DNA of 64,000 nt from Streptomyces sp. NBC_00461. Its GTDB lineage: Bacteria; Actinomycetota; Actinomycetes; Streptomycetales; Streptomycetaceae. Location of the stretch: assembly GCF_036013935.1 (NCBI RefSeq), contig NZ_CP107902.1, positions 2,451,001 through 2,515,000 of the forward strand. The letters run 5' to 3'. Position 1 is the stretch's first letter, and each line of letters begins with the position of its first letter. Position numbers and translations under genes: made by a program. The notes beneath the pieces are model-generated. The model saw only the letters and a program-made list of their open reading frames with translations, was not told where the DNA came from and did no database searches. Positions 26,633 to 34,624 of the stretch are shown here, one piece after another.

Positions 26633-27154
26633 ATGGCTTCCGAAGCTGACGAGGAGACGGGCGGACCGGGCTCCGCCGAGGTTGCGCCTGCCGAGACCGA
26701 TCCCCAGATCGCCGCCGCCATCGCGGCCGCGGAGGCCGCGGGCCCGGACGACGGAAAGACGGTGCGGATCGACAGCTGGATCTGGGCCGTACGGCTGGCG
26801 AAGACCCGCTCGCTCGGCGCCGCCGCCTGCAAGGGCGGGCATGTGCATGTGAACGGTGAGCGCGTGAAGCCCGCGCACTCCGTGCGGATCGGCGACGAGG
26901 TGCGCGTACGGCAGGAGGGCTGGGAGCGGATCGTCATCGTCAGGCGGCTGATCCGCAAGCGGGTGGGCGCCCCGGTGGCGGCCCAGTGCTACGTCGACAA
27001 CTCCCCGCCCCCGCCGCCCCGCCAGGTCTTCGCCCCGGCGGGCATCCGCGACCGCGGCACGGGCCGCCCGACCAAGCGGGACCGCCGCGACATGGAACGG
27101 CTGCGGGGCCAGACGGGCGGCGGCGACGACACGGGGCGTCCGGACGGACGCTGA
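26633..27154 (+). CDS. S4-domain RNA-binding protein (Hsp15-like)
   Basis: 173 residues. A single S4 domain at about 43-110 (RIDSWIWAVRLAKTRSLGAA, then HVHVNGERVKPAHSV) resembles heat-shock protein 15, which recycles stalled 50S subunits with peptidyl-tRNA. The N-terminal 40 residues are acidic and Ala-rich, and the C-terminal 40 are basic (RDRGTGRPTKRDRRD). It is a single gene followed by a long hairpin. Confidence 0.87.
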   Translation: MASEADEETGGPGSAEVAPAETDPQIAAAIAAAEAAGPDDGKTVRIDSWIWAVRLAKTRSLGAAACKGGHVHVNGERVKPAHSVRIGDEVRVRQEGWERIVIVRRLIRKRVGAPVAAQCYVDNSPPPPPRQVFAPAGIRDRGTGRPTKRDRRDMERLRGQTGGGDDTGRPDGR

Positions 27155-27185
27155 CGCTGCCGTAGGAAGCCGCTGTACATACGGC

Positions 27186-27229
27186 GGTGGCGTCCGGCCC
27201 GGACCTCTCAGGTCCCGCCGGACGCCACC
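27186..27229. terminator. Two-stage hairpin between convergent genes
   Basis: Outer stem GGTGGCGTCCGGC (27186-27198) pairs perfectly with 27217-27229. The loop holds a second stem, GGACCT with AGGTCC. It serves both the S4 gene (+) and the DoxX gene (-). Confidence 0.85.
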
Positions 27230-27251
27230 GCTGCCGTTCGCGGAAAGGGCG

Positions 27252-27710
27252 TCACGCCCGTCGTCGCACCAGTCGCAGCAGATCGGCGTTCGAGCCGCGC
27301 CGGGCCCAGGCGATCACGGCGAGCGGCACGATCAGGATCAGCGGGGTCGCCGCGTTCTCGCCGTCGAAGACGGTGGTCTGGACGACGAACGCGCCCACCA
27401 TGAGCCCGCTCAGCGCGATCGCGGCCACCGACTGCAGCACCGGGATCAACAAGGCCACGCCACCGGCCAGTTCGAGAGCGCCGATGGTGTACATGCCCGC
27501 GCTGCCCCAGCCGATCTTGTCGAAGGCGTCGACGGCGTAGGAGTTCCCGATCAGCTTGGGCAGGGCGCTCGCGACGCCGTAGAAGAGGGCGATCAGCACC
27601 TGCACGGTGCGCAGGGCGATCCGGGCGCGGCGGCCGCGGGGCGTCGCGGACTCGGCGACGGTGCTGCCGGAGGAGGCGGCGGAGGCGGCGGGGACGGTGG
27701 TCTCGGACAT
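27252..27710 (-). CDS. DoxX-family membrane protein
   Basis: 152 residues with four membrane helices from about residue 32 onward (VQVLIALFYGVASALPKL opens the first). The N-terminal 30 residues are Ser/Ala/Thr-rich and the tail is basic. DoxX-like proteins are linked to quinone or thiosulfate oxidation and to oxidative stress in some bacteria, but no partner gene is adjacent here. Confidence 0.85.
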   Translation of the reverse strand: MSETTVPAASAASSGSTVAESATPRGRRARIALRTVQVLIALFYGVASALPKLIGNSYAVDAFDKIGWGSAGMYTIGALELAGGVALLIPVLQSVAAIALSGLMVGAFVVQTTVFDGENAATPLILIVPLAVIAWARRGSNADLLRLVRRRA

Positions 27711-27808
27711 GGGGTTCTCCTGTGGTGAGCGGTTCGTCGTGCTGTCACAGGGGTGGACCAGCCGTCACGCCGGAACTCATCGCCGCCGAGCGGACTTTCG
27801 CAGGCACC

Positions 27809-28708
27809 CTAGAGCGGGAACCACCCATGCCCGATGTACCAGTGCCGGCCCGCCCTCAGGTGGTCCCCGACCGCCCGCTCGACCGCCGTGCGCCGGGGCA
27901 GGCTCTCGATGGGCAGCCCCGGGTCGCCGAAGACGAACTGCACCGGTTCCGTGTCGGCCGCCTCCCTGTCTTCGCGGGCGACCCGGAAGCGCTCCTGGAA
28001 CCGGACGATGTTGGAGCCGGCGGGCAGATACTCCCTCAGCTGCGGGTCCAGCAGCCAGGAGTGGCACAGCGCGGCCCGGTACTTCTCCTCGGGGTAGCAC
28101 CGGGTGAAGAACTCCCCGGCCAGCGCCAGCGAGCGCTCGCACGCCGCCGGTGACAGCGGGCCGAGGTAGTCGGGGATGTGGATGTTCAGGCACGGCATGC
28201 CGGGTGCCACGTCCAGGCCGGCCGACGCGAGCACCCGCGAGGTGCGCTGCCCGTGCTTCGTCCGCTCGAACTGCAGCCGCCCCAGCTGGTACAGCTCGCC
28301 CCGGAAGTGGTGGGTGAGCCACCACGGTGCCTGTACGCCCGCCCGGCCGTGCCGCCTGCGGTGCACTGCCATGTTCCGTCCCAGGTCGGCGAGGGTGCGC
28401 CGGGACACCTCGTCCGGCACGCCCCGCGCGCGGTGGTAGGCGCGCGTGTACGGCAACGCCGCCACGAACACGTACACGGGGAAGCAACGCTGCAACGGCC
28501 CCGACGCCCAGTCCAGCTGGGGCAGGTCGACCGCGCCGTCGATCTCTCCCATGCCCCGGACCAGCTCCTCGACCGACGCCTCAAGGATGTGCAGGAGCTC
28601 CGGGTCGTCGGTCACGCGTCGGCCCATCCGGACGAGTTGGTTGATGTCCTCGTGCGGTACGGCGAGGTCCAGCAGCACCTCGGCGAGCTCGTCGGCATAC
28701 GGCAGCAC
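27809..28708 (-). CDS. Acyltransferase-domain protein (NAT_N/GNAT_C type)
   Basis: 299 residues. The two-part layout, with a helical N-terminal half and a C-terminal half with ACLNIHIP-like strand (MPCLNIHIPDYLGPLS) and HSWLLDPQLREYLP, fits the actinobacterial acyltransferase family with NAT_N and GNAT-like C-terminal domains. GTG 28708 follows agggggt; the frame is open to 28996 but overlaps the divergent DUF6343 gene. Acyl donor and acceptor are unknown. My family assignment rests on remembered family sequence. Confidence 0.65.
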   Translation of the reverse strand: MLPYADELAEVLLDLAVPHEDINQLVRMGRRVTDDPELLHILEASVEELVRGMGEIDGAVDLPQLDWASGPLQRCFPVYVFVAALPYTRAYHRARGVPDEVSRRTLADLGRNMAVHRRRHGRAGVQAPWWLTHHFRGELYQLGRLQFERTKHGQRTSRVLASAGLDVAPGMPCLNIHIPDYLGPLSPAACERSLALAGEFFTRCYPEEKYRAALCHSWLLDPQLREYLPAGSNIVRFQERFRVAREDREAADTEPVQFVFGDPGLPIESLPRRTAVERAVGDHLRAGRHWYIGHGWFPL

Positions 28709-28786
28709 GCGGCGACCCCCTAGTCCCGTTCCCTTTGGTGAACGTCCGTCCCGAAGAGTACGTTGCAAACAGGAGTGATGTTCCCG

Positions 28787-29053
28787 ATGCGTACGGGCAG
28801 TGAGCCGACGACCGCGCGCAGTGCGCTGCGTGCGCGCTTCTGGCTGAGCATGTGGGGGCTGGTCTGGGCGGTCTTCGGCACGGCCGTGTTCGCCCTCGTG
28901 GGACGCCCCGGGTGGGCGGCCGCCTGCGGTGTGCTGTGGCTGGTGATCACCGTGGACATGGCCGTCATCCTCAGGCACATCCGGCAGGGCCCGCACTACC
29001 AGCCGGGCCCGGACATCCCCCCGTACCGCCCGCCCGGGAGCCGGCCCCGCTGA
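28787..29053 (+). CDS. DUF6343 family small membrane protein
   Basis: 88 residues. Basic N-terminus (RTGSEPTTARSALRARFW), two membrane helices at about 20-60, and a Pro-rich tail ending YRPPGSRPR. The ATG at 28787 is 11 bases after aggag; ATG 28778 is also in frame. Conserved in Streptomyces, function unknown. Confidence 0.75.
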   Translation: MRTGSEPTTARSALRARFWLSMWGLVWAVFGTAVFALVGRPGWAAACGVLWLVITVDMAVILRHIRQGPHYQPGPDIPPYRPPGSRPR

Positions 29054-29069
29054 CGCTCCGAGCCGGCGC

Positions 29070-29450
29070 TCACGCGTCGAACTGCGCCGCCTTCAAGTAC
29101 TCCGGGTTGGGGTCCAGTGCGGCCGCCAGTCGGAAGTGACGCTTGGCCAGCTCGGGTTCCCCGCGGCGCTCGTAGGTCCGGGCGAGCGCGAAGTGCGCGA
29201 ACGCGTTGTCCGGCTCGCGCTCCAGGACGATCGTGAACTCCAGTTCCGCGGGCCGCAGTTGAGCGGCGGCGAAGAAGGCACGCGCGCGCAGCAGCCGGGC
29301 GGCGGTGTTCTCCGGGTGCGCGGCGATGACTGAGTCGAGCAGCTTCACCGCGCCCCGCGGGTCCCGTGCGTTGAGCAGTTGCTCGGCGGCACGGAAGTCG
29401 ATGACATGCGTCTCCGGAGTACGTCCGGTCGAACCGCTGATCTCGGGCAC
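29070..29450 (-). CDS. Tetratricopeptide repeat protein
   Basis: 126 residues with three TPR-like helix pairs from residue 20 (NARDPRGAVKLLDSVIAAHP; RARAFFAAAQLRPAELEF; FALARTYERRGEPELAKRHF). A small cytoplasmic adaptor is likely. It sits 51 bases downstream of coaE on the same strand and may share its transcript. Confidence 0.82.
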   Translation of the reverse strand: MPEISGSTGRTPETHVIDFRAAEQLLNARDPRGAVKLLDSVIAAHPENTAARLLRARAFFAAAQLRPAELEFTIVLEREPDNAFAHFALARTYERRGEPELAKRHFRLAAALDPNPEYLKAAQFDA

Positions 29451-29500
29451 GGCACAGTCCTTCCCTCACTGGGAGCGTTCAACGCCCCTGAAGGGGGCCG

Positions 29501-30130
29501 CTATTCCTGAGGCTGCCGTGACGACGCCGGCTGCGCCCCCGCTCTGCGCACGAGGTCCGCCCAGACGTCCCGCACCCGGCGCTGGAGCTGTTCCAGCGGT
29601 ACGTCGTTGTCGATCACGACGTCCGCGATCTCCCGGCGCTTCTCGCGGGTCGCCTGGGCGGCCATGCGGGCGCGTGCGTCCTGTTCCGTCATGCCGCGCA
29701 GTCGCACCAGCCGGTCGAGCTGGGTCTCGGGGCTCGCGTCGACGACGATCACGAGGTCGTAGAGCGGAGCCAGGCTGTTCTCGGCGAGCAGCGGCACGTC
29801 GTGGACGACGACCGCGTCCTCGGCGGCCGCCGCCTCGAGCTCACGCGACCGCCCGCCGACGAGTGGATGCACGATCGAGTTGAGGACGGCCAGCTTCTCC
29901 GGGTCGGCGAAGACGATCGACCCCAGCTTGGGCCGGTCGAGGCCGCCGTCGGCGCCGAGCACCTCCTCGCCGAAGGCCTCGACGACCGCCGACAGTCCTG
30001 CGGTGCCCGGCGCGACGACCTCGCGCGCGATGCGGTCGGCGTCGATCAGCACGGCACCGCACTCGACGAGCAGCCGCGACACTTCACTCTTGCCGGCACC
30101 GATCCCGCCGGTCAGGCCCACCTTCAGCAT
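29501..30130 (-). CDS. coaE: Dephospho-CoA kinase
   Basis: 209 residues. P-loop [11 protein letters not shown], the substrate segment [12 protein letters not shown], and HDVPLLAE identify CoaE, which phosphorylates the 3'-OH of dephospho-CoA, the last step of CoA synthesis. Length matches the family core; some actinobacterial CoaE carry an extra C-terminal domain that is absent here. It is 48 bases behind the PAC2 gene. Confidence 0.95.
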   Translation of the reverse strand: MLKVGLTGGIGAGKSEVSRLLVECGAVLIDADRIAREVVAPGTAGLSAVVEAFGEEVLGADGGLDRPKLGSIVFADPEKLAVLNSIVHPLVGGRSRELEAAAAEDAVVVHDVPLLAENSLAPLYDLVIVVDASPETQLDRLVRLRGMTEQDARARMAAQATREKRREIADVVIDNDVPLEQLQRRVRDVWADLVRRAGAQPASSRQPQE

Positions 30131-30178
30131 GAGTGGGAGCTTAGGCCCTGGTCCTGACGGCGGCGCACCGGGTGTCCG

Positions 30179-31117
30179 TCAGTTGTCGCCTTCGCGTTCC
30201 GCCAGGAACCGCTCGAATTCGAGGCCGATCTCGTCCGCCGACGGGATGTCGACGGGCTCGGCGAGCATGTTGCCCCGGCTCTCGGCGCCCGCGACGGCGT
30301 CGTACTGGTTCTCCAGGCCCGAGACGAGGGTGGTGAGCTCGTCGTCCCCTTCCTGGATCTGCCGGTCGATCTCCGTCTGCGTGCGGTGCGCGTCCGTGCG
30401 CAGGGCGTGCGCGATGCCGGGGAGCACCAGACCGGTGGCGGCCGTGACGGCCTCCAGGACGGTCAGCGCCGCGTCCGGGTACGGGGAGCGGGCGATGTAG
30501 TGCGGCACGTGCGCGGCGACACCGAGGACGTCGAACCCGGCCTCCATGAGGCGGTACTCGACCAGGGACTCGGCGCTGCCGGGTACCTGCGCCTCGTCGA
30601 AGGGGCTGCGGTGGCCGGGGACGAGGTCGTTCCGGTTGCCGTGCGGGGTGAGGCCCACGGGGCGGGTGTGCGGAACACCCATGGGAATGCCGTGGAAGTT
30701 CACCGAGAGGCGGACGCCGAGCCGCTCCACGATCTGCTGGACGGCCGCGGCGAAGCGCTCCCACTCCACGTCCGGCTCGGGGCCGGACAGCAGCAGGAAG
30801 GGCGCTCCGGTGGCGTCCTGGACGAGCCGCACGTCGAGGGTGGGTTCCTCGTAGTCGGTCCACCGGTCTCGCTTGAAGGTCAGCAGCGGGCGGCGGGCGC
30901 GATAGTCCACGAGCCGGTCGTGGTCGAAGCGGGCGACGACCTGGTGGGGCTGCGAGTCGAGCAGCCGGTCGACGATCTGGTCGCCGGTCTCGCCCGCGTC
31001 GATGTATCCGTCGAAGTGGTAGAGCATGACAAGGCCGGCCGACTCCTGGGCGAGCGCCATGTCCACCACTGCCAGGCCCTTCGGCTCCCATGCGTACAAA
31101 CCCTGCGGATCAAGCAC
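30179..31117 (-). CDS. PAC2 family protein
   Basis: 312 residues of the PAC2 (proteasome assembly chaperone 2-like) family. Typical sequence is [18 protein letters not shown] at the N-terminus and [20 protein letters not shown] in the second half. The start is GTG 31117, ten bases after GAGGAGG. In actinobacteria these proteins occur near proteasome or cell-envelope genes, but their role is not settled. It is upstream of coaE and probably co-transcribed. Confidence 0.88.
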   Translation of the reverse strand: MLDPQGLYAWEPKGLAVVDMALAQESAGLVMLYHFDGYIDAGETGDQIVDRLLDSQPHQVVARFDHDRLVDYRARRPLLTFKRDRWTDYEEPTLDVRLVQDATGAPFLLLSGPEPDVEWERFAAAVQQIVERLGVRLSVNFHGIPMGVPHTRPVGLTPHGNRNDLVPGHRSPFDEAQVPGSAESLVEYRLMEAGFDVLGVAAHVPHYIARSPYPDAALTVLEAVTAATGLVLPGIAHALRTDAHRTQTEIDRQIQEGDDELTTLVSGLENQYDAVAGAESRGNMLAEPVDIPSADEIGLEFERFLAEREGDN

Positions 31118-31246
31118 TGTGACCGCTCCTCCTCGTGTTCGTACGTTCCAACGCGCCCTGGAACAGGGGCATTCCCGCCCGGACCCCTGATCAGCCATCT
31201 CTTACGGCCTTCTCATGGCAGGGGGCAGGACGACGCCCCTCGTTCT

Positions 31247-31319
31247 GGGGGCGCGGGGCTGTATCGATATGCGGCTCCGCCGCGTGGGCGCGACAAGCCC
31301 CCACCGGCCCGCAGCCGAA
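31247..31319. repeat. Dispersed GC-rich Streptomyces intergenic repeat-like element
   Basis: Between PAC2 and rpsA. The block runs gggggcgcgggg, an ATCGAT core, a small GCGGC-tcc-GCCGC hairpin, then gacaagcccccaccgg. I know closely similar extragenic blocks from many Streptomyces genomes. Its outer arms (GGGGCT and AGCCCC) can pair, so it may also act in termination. Confidence 0.6.
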
Positions 31320-31337
31320 GCACAGGCCGGGGCAGCG

Positions 31338-31373
31338 CTGAGGGGCCGCACCTCGAAAGGTACGGCCCCTCAG
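31338..31373 (-). terminator. rpsA terminator hairpin
   Basis: CTGAGGGGCCGCACC (31338-31352) pairs with 31359-31373 at 14 of 15 positions around a 6-base loop. It starts 29 bases past the rpsA stop. Confidence 0.85.
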
Positions 31374-31401
31374 TTACCGGCTAAACCTCAGCGGCGAGCG
31401 T

Positions 31402-32913
31402 TCAGCTCTGCCCGCCCGCCAGCTTCTCGCGGAGCGCGGCAAGCGCCTCGTCCGAGGCCAGCGCGCCGGAGTTGTCCGGGCCCTCGGAGGAGTAGGAACC
31501 GCCGCCACCGCCACCACCGGACGCGGCCGGAGCCGCAGCCGCAGCGTCGCCGCCCTCGGCCGCAGCAGCGGCGTCGGCCTCGCGGGACTTGATGACCTGC
31601 TGCTGGTGCTGCTCGAAGCGGGTCTGCGCCTCGGCGTACTGGTTCTCCCACACCTCACGCTGGGATTCGAAGCCCTCGAGCCAGTCGTTGGTCTCGGGGT
31701 CGAAGCCCTCGGGGTAGATGTAGTTGCCCTGGTCGTCGTACGACGCGGCCATGCCGTACAGGGTCGGGTCGAACTCGACCGTCGCCGGGTCGGCACCGAA
31801 GGCCTCGTTGGCCTGCTTCAGCGAGAGGCTGATGCGACGGCGCTCGAGGTCGATGTCGATGACCTTGACGAAGATCTCGTCGTTGACCTGGACGACCTGC
31901 TCCGGGATCTCCACGTGGCGCTCGGCCAGCTCGGAGATGTGCACCAGACCCTCGATGCCCTCGTCCACGCGGACGAACGCACCGAACGGAACCAGCTTCG
32001 TGACCTTGCCGGGCACGACCTGGCCGATCTGGTGGGTGCGGGCGAACTGCTGCCACGGGTCTTCCTGGGTCGCCTTCAGCGACAGGGAGACACGCTCGCG
32101 GTCCATGTCGACGTCGAGGACCTCGACGGTGACTTCCTGGCCGACCTCGACAACCTCGGAGGGGTGGTCGATGTGCTTCCAGGAGAGCTCGGAGACGTGC
32201 ACCAGACCGTCGACGCCACCCAGGTCCACGAAGGCACCGAAGTTGACGATCGAGGAGACGACGCCGGAGCGGACCTGGCCCTTCTGCAGGGTGGTGAGGA
32301 ACGTCTGGCGAACCTCGGACTGGGTCTGCTCGAGCCAGGCACGGCGGGACAGGACCACGTTGTTGCGGTTCTTGTCCAGCTCGATGATCTTCGCCTCGAG
32401 CTCCTTGCCCACGTAGGGCTGGAGGTCGCGGACACGGCGCATCTCGACGAGGGAGGCCGGCAGGAAGCCACGGAGGCCGATGTCGAGGATGAGACCACCC
32501 TTGACGACCTCGATGACGGTGCCGGTGACGATGCCGTCCTCTTCCTTGATCTTCTCGATCGTGCCCCAGGCGCGCTCGTACTGGGCGCGCTTCTTCGAGA
32601 GGATCAGGCGGCCTTCCTTGTCCTCCTTCTGGAGAACAAGGGCTTCGATCTCGTCACCGACGGCGACGACCTCGTTCGGGTCGACGTCGTGCTTGATCGA
32701 GAGTTCGCGGCTCGGGATGACACCTTCGGTCTTGTAACCGATGTCGAGCAGGACCTCGTCCCGGTCGACCTTCACGATGACGCCGTCGACGATGTCGCCG
32801 TCGTTGAAGTACTTGATCGTCTCGTCGATCGCGGCGAGGAAGGCTTCCTCGTTACCGATGTCGTTGACCGCAACCTGCGGGGTGGTGGCGGTGGTCTCGG
32901 TGCTGCTCGTCAT
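31402..32913 (-). CDS. rpsA: 30S ribosomal protein S1
   Basis: 503 residues with four S1 (OB-fold) domains at roughly 37-106, 122-190, 208-277 and 294-363. Domains 3 and 4 carry the repeated SIVNFGAFVDLGGVDGLVH and LVPFGAFVRVDEGIEGLVH signatures. S1 brings mRNA to the 30S subunit. The C-terminal 100 residues are acidic, then low-complexity with a Gly7 run, as in other actinobacteria. It has its own near-consensus promoter and a 190-base leader. Confidence 0.98.
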   Translation of the reverse strand: MTSSTETTATTPQVAVNDIGNEEAFLAAIDETIKYFNDGDIVDGVIVKVDRDEVLLDIGYKTEGVIPSRELSIKHDVDPNEVVAVGDEIEALVLQKEDKEGRLILSKKRAQYERAWGTIEKIKEEDGIVTGTVIEVVKGGLILDIGLRGFLPASLVEMRRVRDLQPYVGKELEAKIIELDKNRNNVVLSRRAWLEQTQSEVRQTFLTTLQKGQVRSGVVSSIVNFGAFVDLGGVDGLVHVSELSWKHIDHPSEVVEVGQEVTVEVLDVDMDRERVSLSLKATQEDPWQQFARTHQIGQVVPGKVTKLVPFGAFVRVDEGIEGLVHISELAERHVEIPEQVVQVNDEIFVKVIDIDLERRRISLSLKQANEAFGADPATVEFDPTLYGMAASYDDQGNYIYPEGFDPETNDWLEGFESQREVWENQYAEAQTRFEQHQQQVIKSREADAAAAAEGGDAAAAAPAASGGGGGGGSYSSEGPDNSGALASDEALAALREKLAGGQS

Positions 32914-33003
32914 GTGGGAAAGGGCTCCGGTACGGACGGTGAGTCGTAGGTACTGCTACGCCGGGAGCCCGTATCGCTCTGAAGAAGCCGGACAGCCAAG
33001 GAA

Positions 33004-33031
33004 GCGCCCCACCGGAAAACGGTGATGGCGC
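33004..33031 (-). promoter_or_regulatory. Hairpin in rpsA mRNA leader
   Basis: GCGCC...CACCG and CGGTG...GGCGC pair around a 5-base loop with a small internal mismatch, within the leader about 90-120 bases before the rpsA start. S1 is autoregulated in other bacteria, so this could be a control element. That is inference. Confidence 0.4.
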
Positions 33032-33111
33032 CTCGACAACCGAGGGGACATACGACAGATGCGAGCGCAGCCTGCTAGGTCTGAGGTGCGCAGGCCCGCA
33101 GCGCAACTTGT

Positions 33112-33140
33112 AGCATACGGGGGCAGCCAGGCAGGGTCAA
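33112..33140 (-). promoter_or_regulatory. rpsA promoter, principal sigma type
   Basis: On the minus strand TTGACC (33140-33135), a 17-base spacer and TATGCT (33117-33112). This is close to the HrdB consensus. Transcription would start near 33105. The 32914-33292 gap otherwise holds only the rpsA leader and the divergent methyltransferase 5' region. Confidence 0.8.
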
Positions 33141-33292
33141 TGCGCGAAGGCGCACACCCGGGGCGGATCGCCCCATACCCGGCACAAGAACCGTCTCCGG
33201 AGGCCACGCAGGCCTGTGAGACCCCTTCTGTGACACCGCCAAGAGGGTGGACGGCGTCGTGAAGGTGACGGAAGAGTACGACGAGGGAGCCG

Positions 33293-34105
33293 ATCATCCA
33301 AGAGGCCGAAGCGTTCGAACCGGAAGCGACCCGGCGTGAGTCGGACATCGCGGAAAGCGCCCGGGCCAACCGGGGCTGGTGGGACCGGAACGCGGACGAG
33401 TACCAGGTCGAGCACGGCACGTTCCTCGGCGACGACCGTTTCGTGTGGGGTCCCGAGGGCCTCGACGAGGTGGAGGCGGTGCTGCTCGGCCCGCCGGAGG
33501 AGCTGAAGGGCAAGGACGTCCTGGAGATCGGCGCGGGCGCGGCCCAGTGCGCGCGCTGGCTGGCCGGCCAGGGTGCCCGCCCGGTCGCCCTGGACATCTC
33601 GCACCGCCAGCTCCAGCACGCGCTGCGCATCGGCGGGCCGTTCCCTCTGGTGTGCGCCGACGCGGGCGCGCTGCCGTTCGCGGACGGCTCCTTCGACCTG
33701 GCGTGCTCGGCGTACGGCGCGCTGCCGTTCGTCGCCGACCCGGTGCTGGTGCTGCGTGAGGTGCGCCGGGTGCTGCGCCCGGGTGGCCGCTTCGTCTTCT
33801 CGGTGACCCACCCGATCCGCTGGGCGTTCCCGGACGAGCCGGGCCCCGAGGGGCTGGGCGTGTCGGCGTCGTACTTCGACCGCACGCCGTACGTCGAGCA
33901 GGGCGAGGACGGCAGTGCGGTCTACGTCGAGCACCACAGGACGATCGGCGACCGCGTGCGCGACGTGGTGGCGGGCGGCTTCCGCCTCGTCGACCTGGTC
34001 GAGCCGGAGTGGCCCGCGTGGAACACCTCGGAGTGGGGTGGCTGGTCGCCGCTGCGCGGCAATCTCATTCCCGGTACGGCGATCTTCGTGTGCGAGCGGG
34101 ACTGA
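33293..34105 (+). CDS. SAM-dependent methyltransferase with no canonical start
   Basis: About 270 residues. Motif I is VLEIGAGAAQCARW, then VALDISHRQ, FDLACSAYGALPFV and VLREVRRVLRPGGRFVFS. The coding signal begins well before the first canonical start: codons from 33293 give an N-terminus with RANRGWWDRNADEYQ, normal for this family. Between the in-frame TGA at 33266 and GTG 33443 there is no ATG, GTG, TTG or CTG. ATC ATC at 33293-33298 follows a gagggag site. GTG 33443 would give a shorter 220-residue protein. Divergent from rpsA. Confidence 0.7.
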   Translation: MIQEAEAFEPEATRRESDIAESARANRGWWDRNADEYQVEHGTFLGDDRFVWGPEGLDEVEAVLLGPPEELKGKDVLEIGAGAAQCARWLAGQGARPVALDISHRQLQHALRIGGPFPLVCADAGALPFADGSFDLACSAYGALPFVADPVLVLREVRRVLRPGGRFVFSVTHPIRWAFPDEPGPEGLGVSASYFDRTPYVEQGEDGSAVYVEHHRTIGDRVRDVVAGGFRLVDLVEPEWPAWNTSEWGGWSPLRGNLIPGTAIFVCERD

Positions 34106-34260
34106 GCGGCGCGTTCCGGCCAATCCCCGGCGCGCACGGCCGCAGGGAGCATGCTCCGGGCGCCGTCAGGGAAAAACCGTCTGGCCGCCACATCGTCCTG
34201 GACCGCGGTTCCCGGTCCTGAACTGCGGTTCCCGCGAGGTACGCACACGGGGGTGCGCGC

Positions 34261-34587
34261 ATGGCCGTCTGCACGCGCTGCAAGCTGGGCGACAGGCTCA
34301 CCAGCCTCGGGCGCCACTGGAGGACGCTGTCGGTCGACGGCCGCGCCGAGGCACCGCACCTCGCGCCGCCCGTCCTCTGCGACGCCCGGTACTCGCCGCC
34401 CGTCGGGCTGCTGGCCCTGGGGGGCGGGCTGCTCGTCACCGGCTCGCTGCTCGGGCTGCCGGTGGTGGCCGGGGGGCTGGTGTGGCTGACGGCGGTCAGG
34501 AACAGCGCCTTCGAGGCGTACCGCCGCTACGGCGAGTGGAAGAGGAAGCTGATCTGCGCGCGTTGCGACCTGATGCTCCTGCCGTGA
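34261..34587 (+). CDS. Small membrane protein with paired CxxC motifs
   Basis: 108 residues. CTRC at residues 4-7 and CARC near 99-102 could form one split zinc ribbon. Between them a hydrophobic stretch of about 40 residues (VGLLALGGGLLVTGSLLG and onwards) forms one or two membrane segments. No name assigned. It is 37 bases upstream of hrpB on the same strand. Confidence 0.7.
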   Translation: MAVCTRCKLGDRLTSLGRHWRTLSVDGRAEAPHLAPPVLCDARYSPPVGLLALGGGLLVTGSLLGLPVVAGGLVWLTAVRNSAFEAYRRYGEWKRKLICARCDLMLLP

Positions 34588-34624
34588 CGGTCTCGCCCGA
34601 CGCCTCGGCTGGAACACTGAGGCG

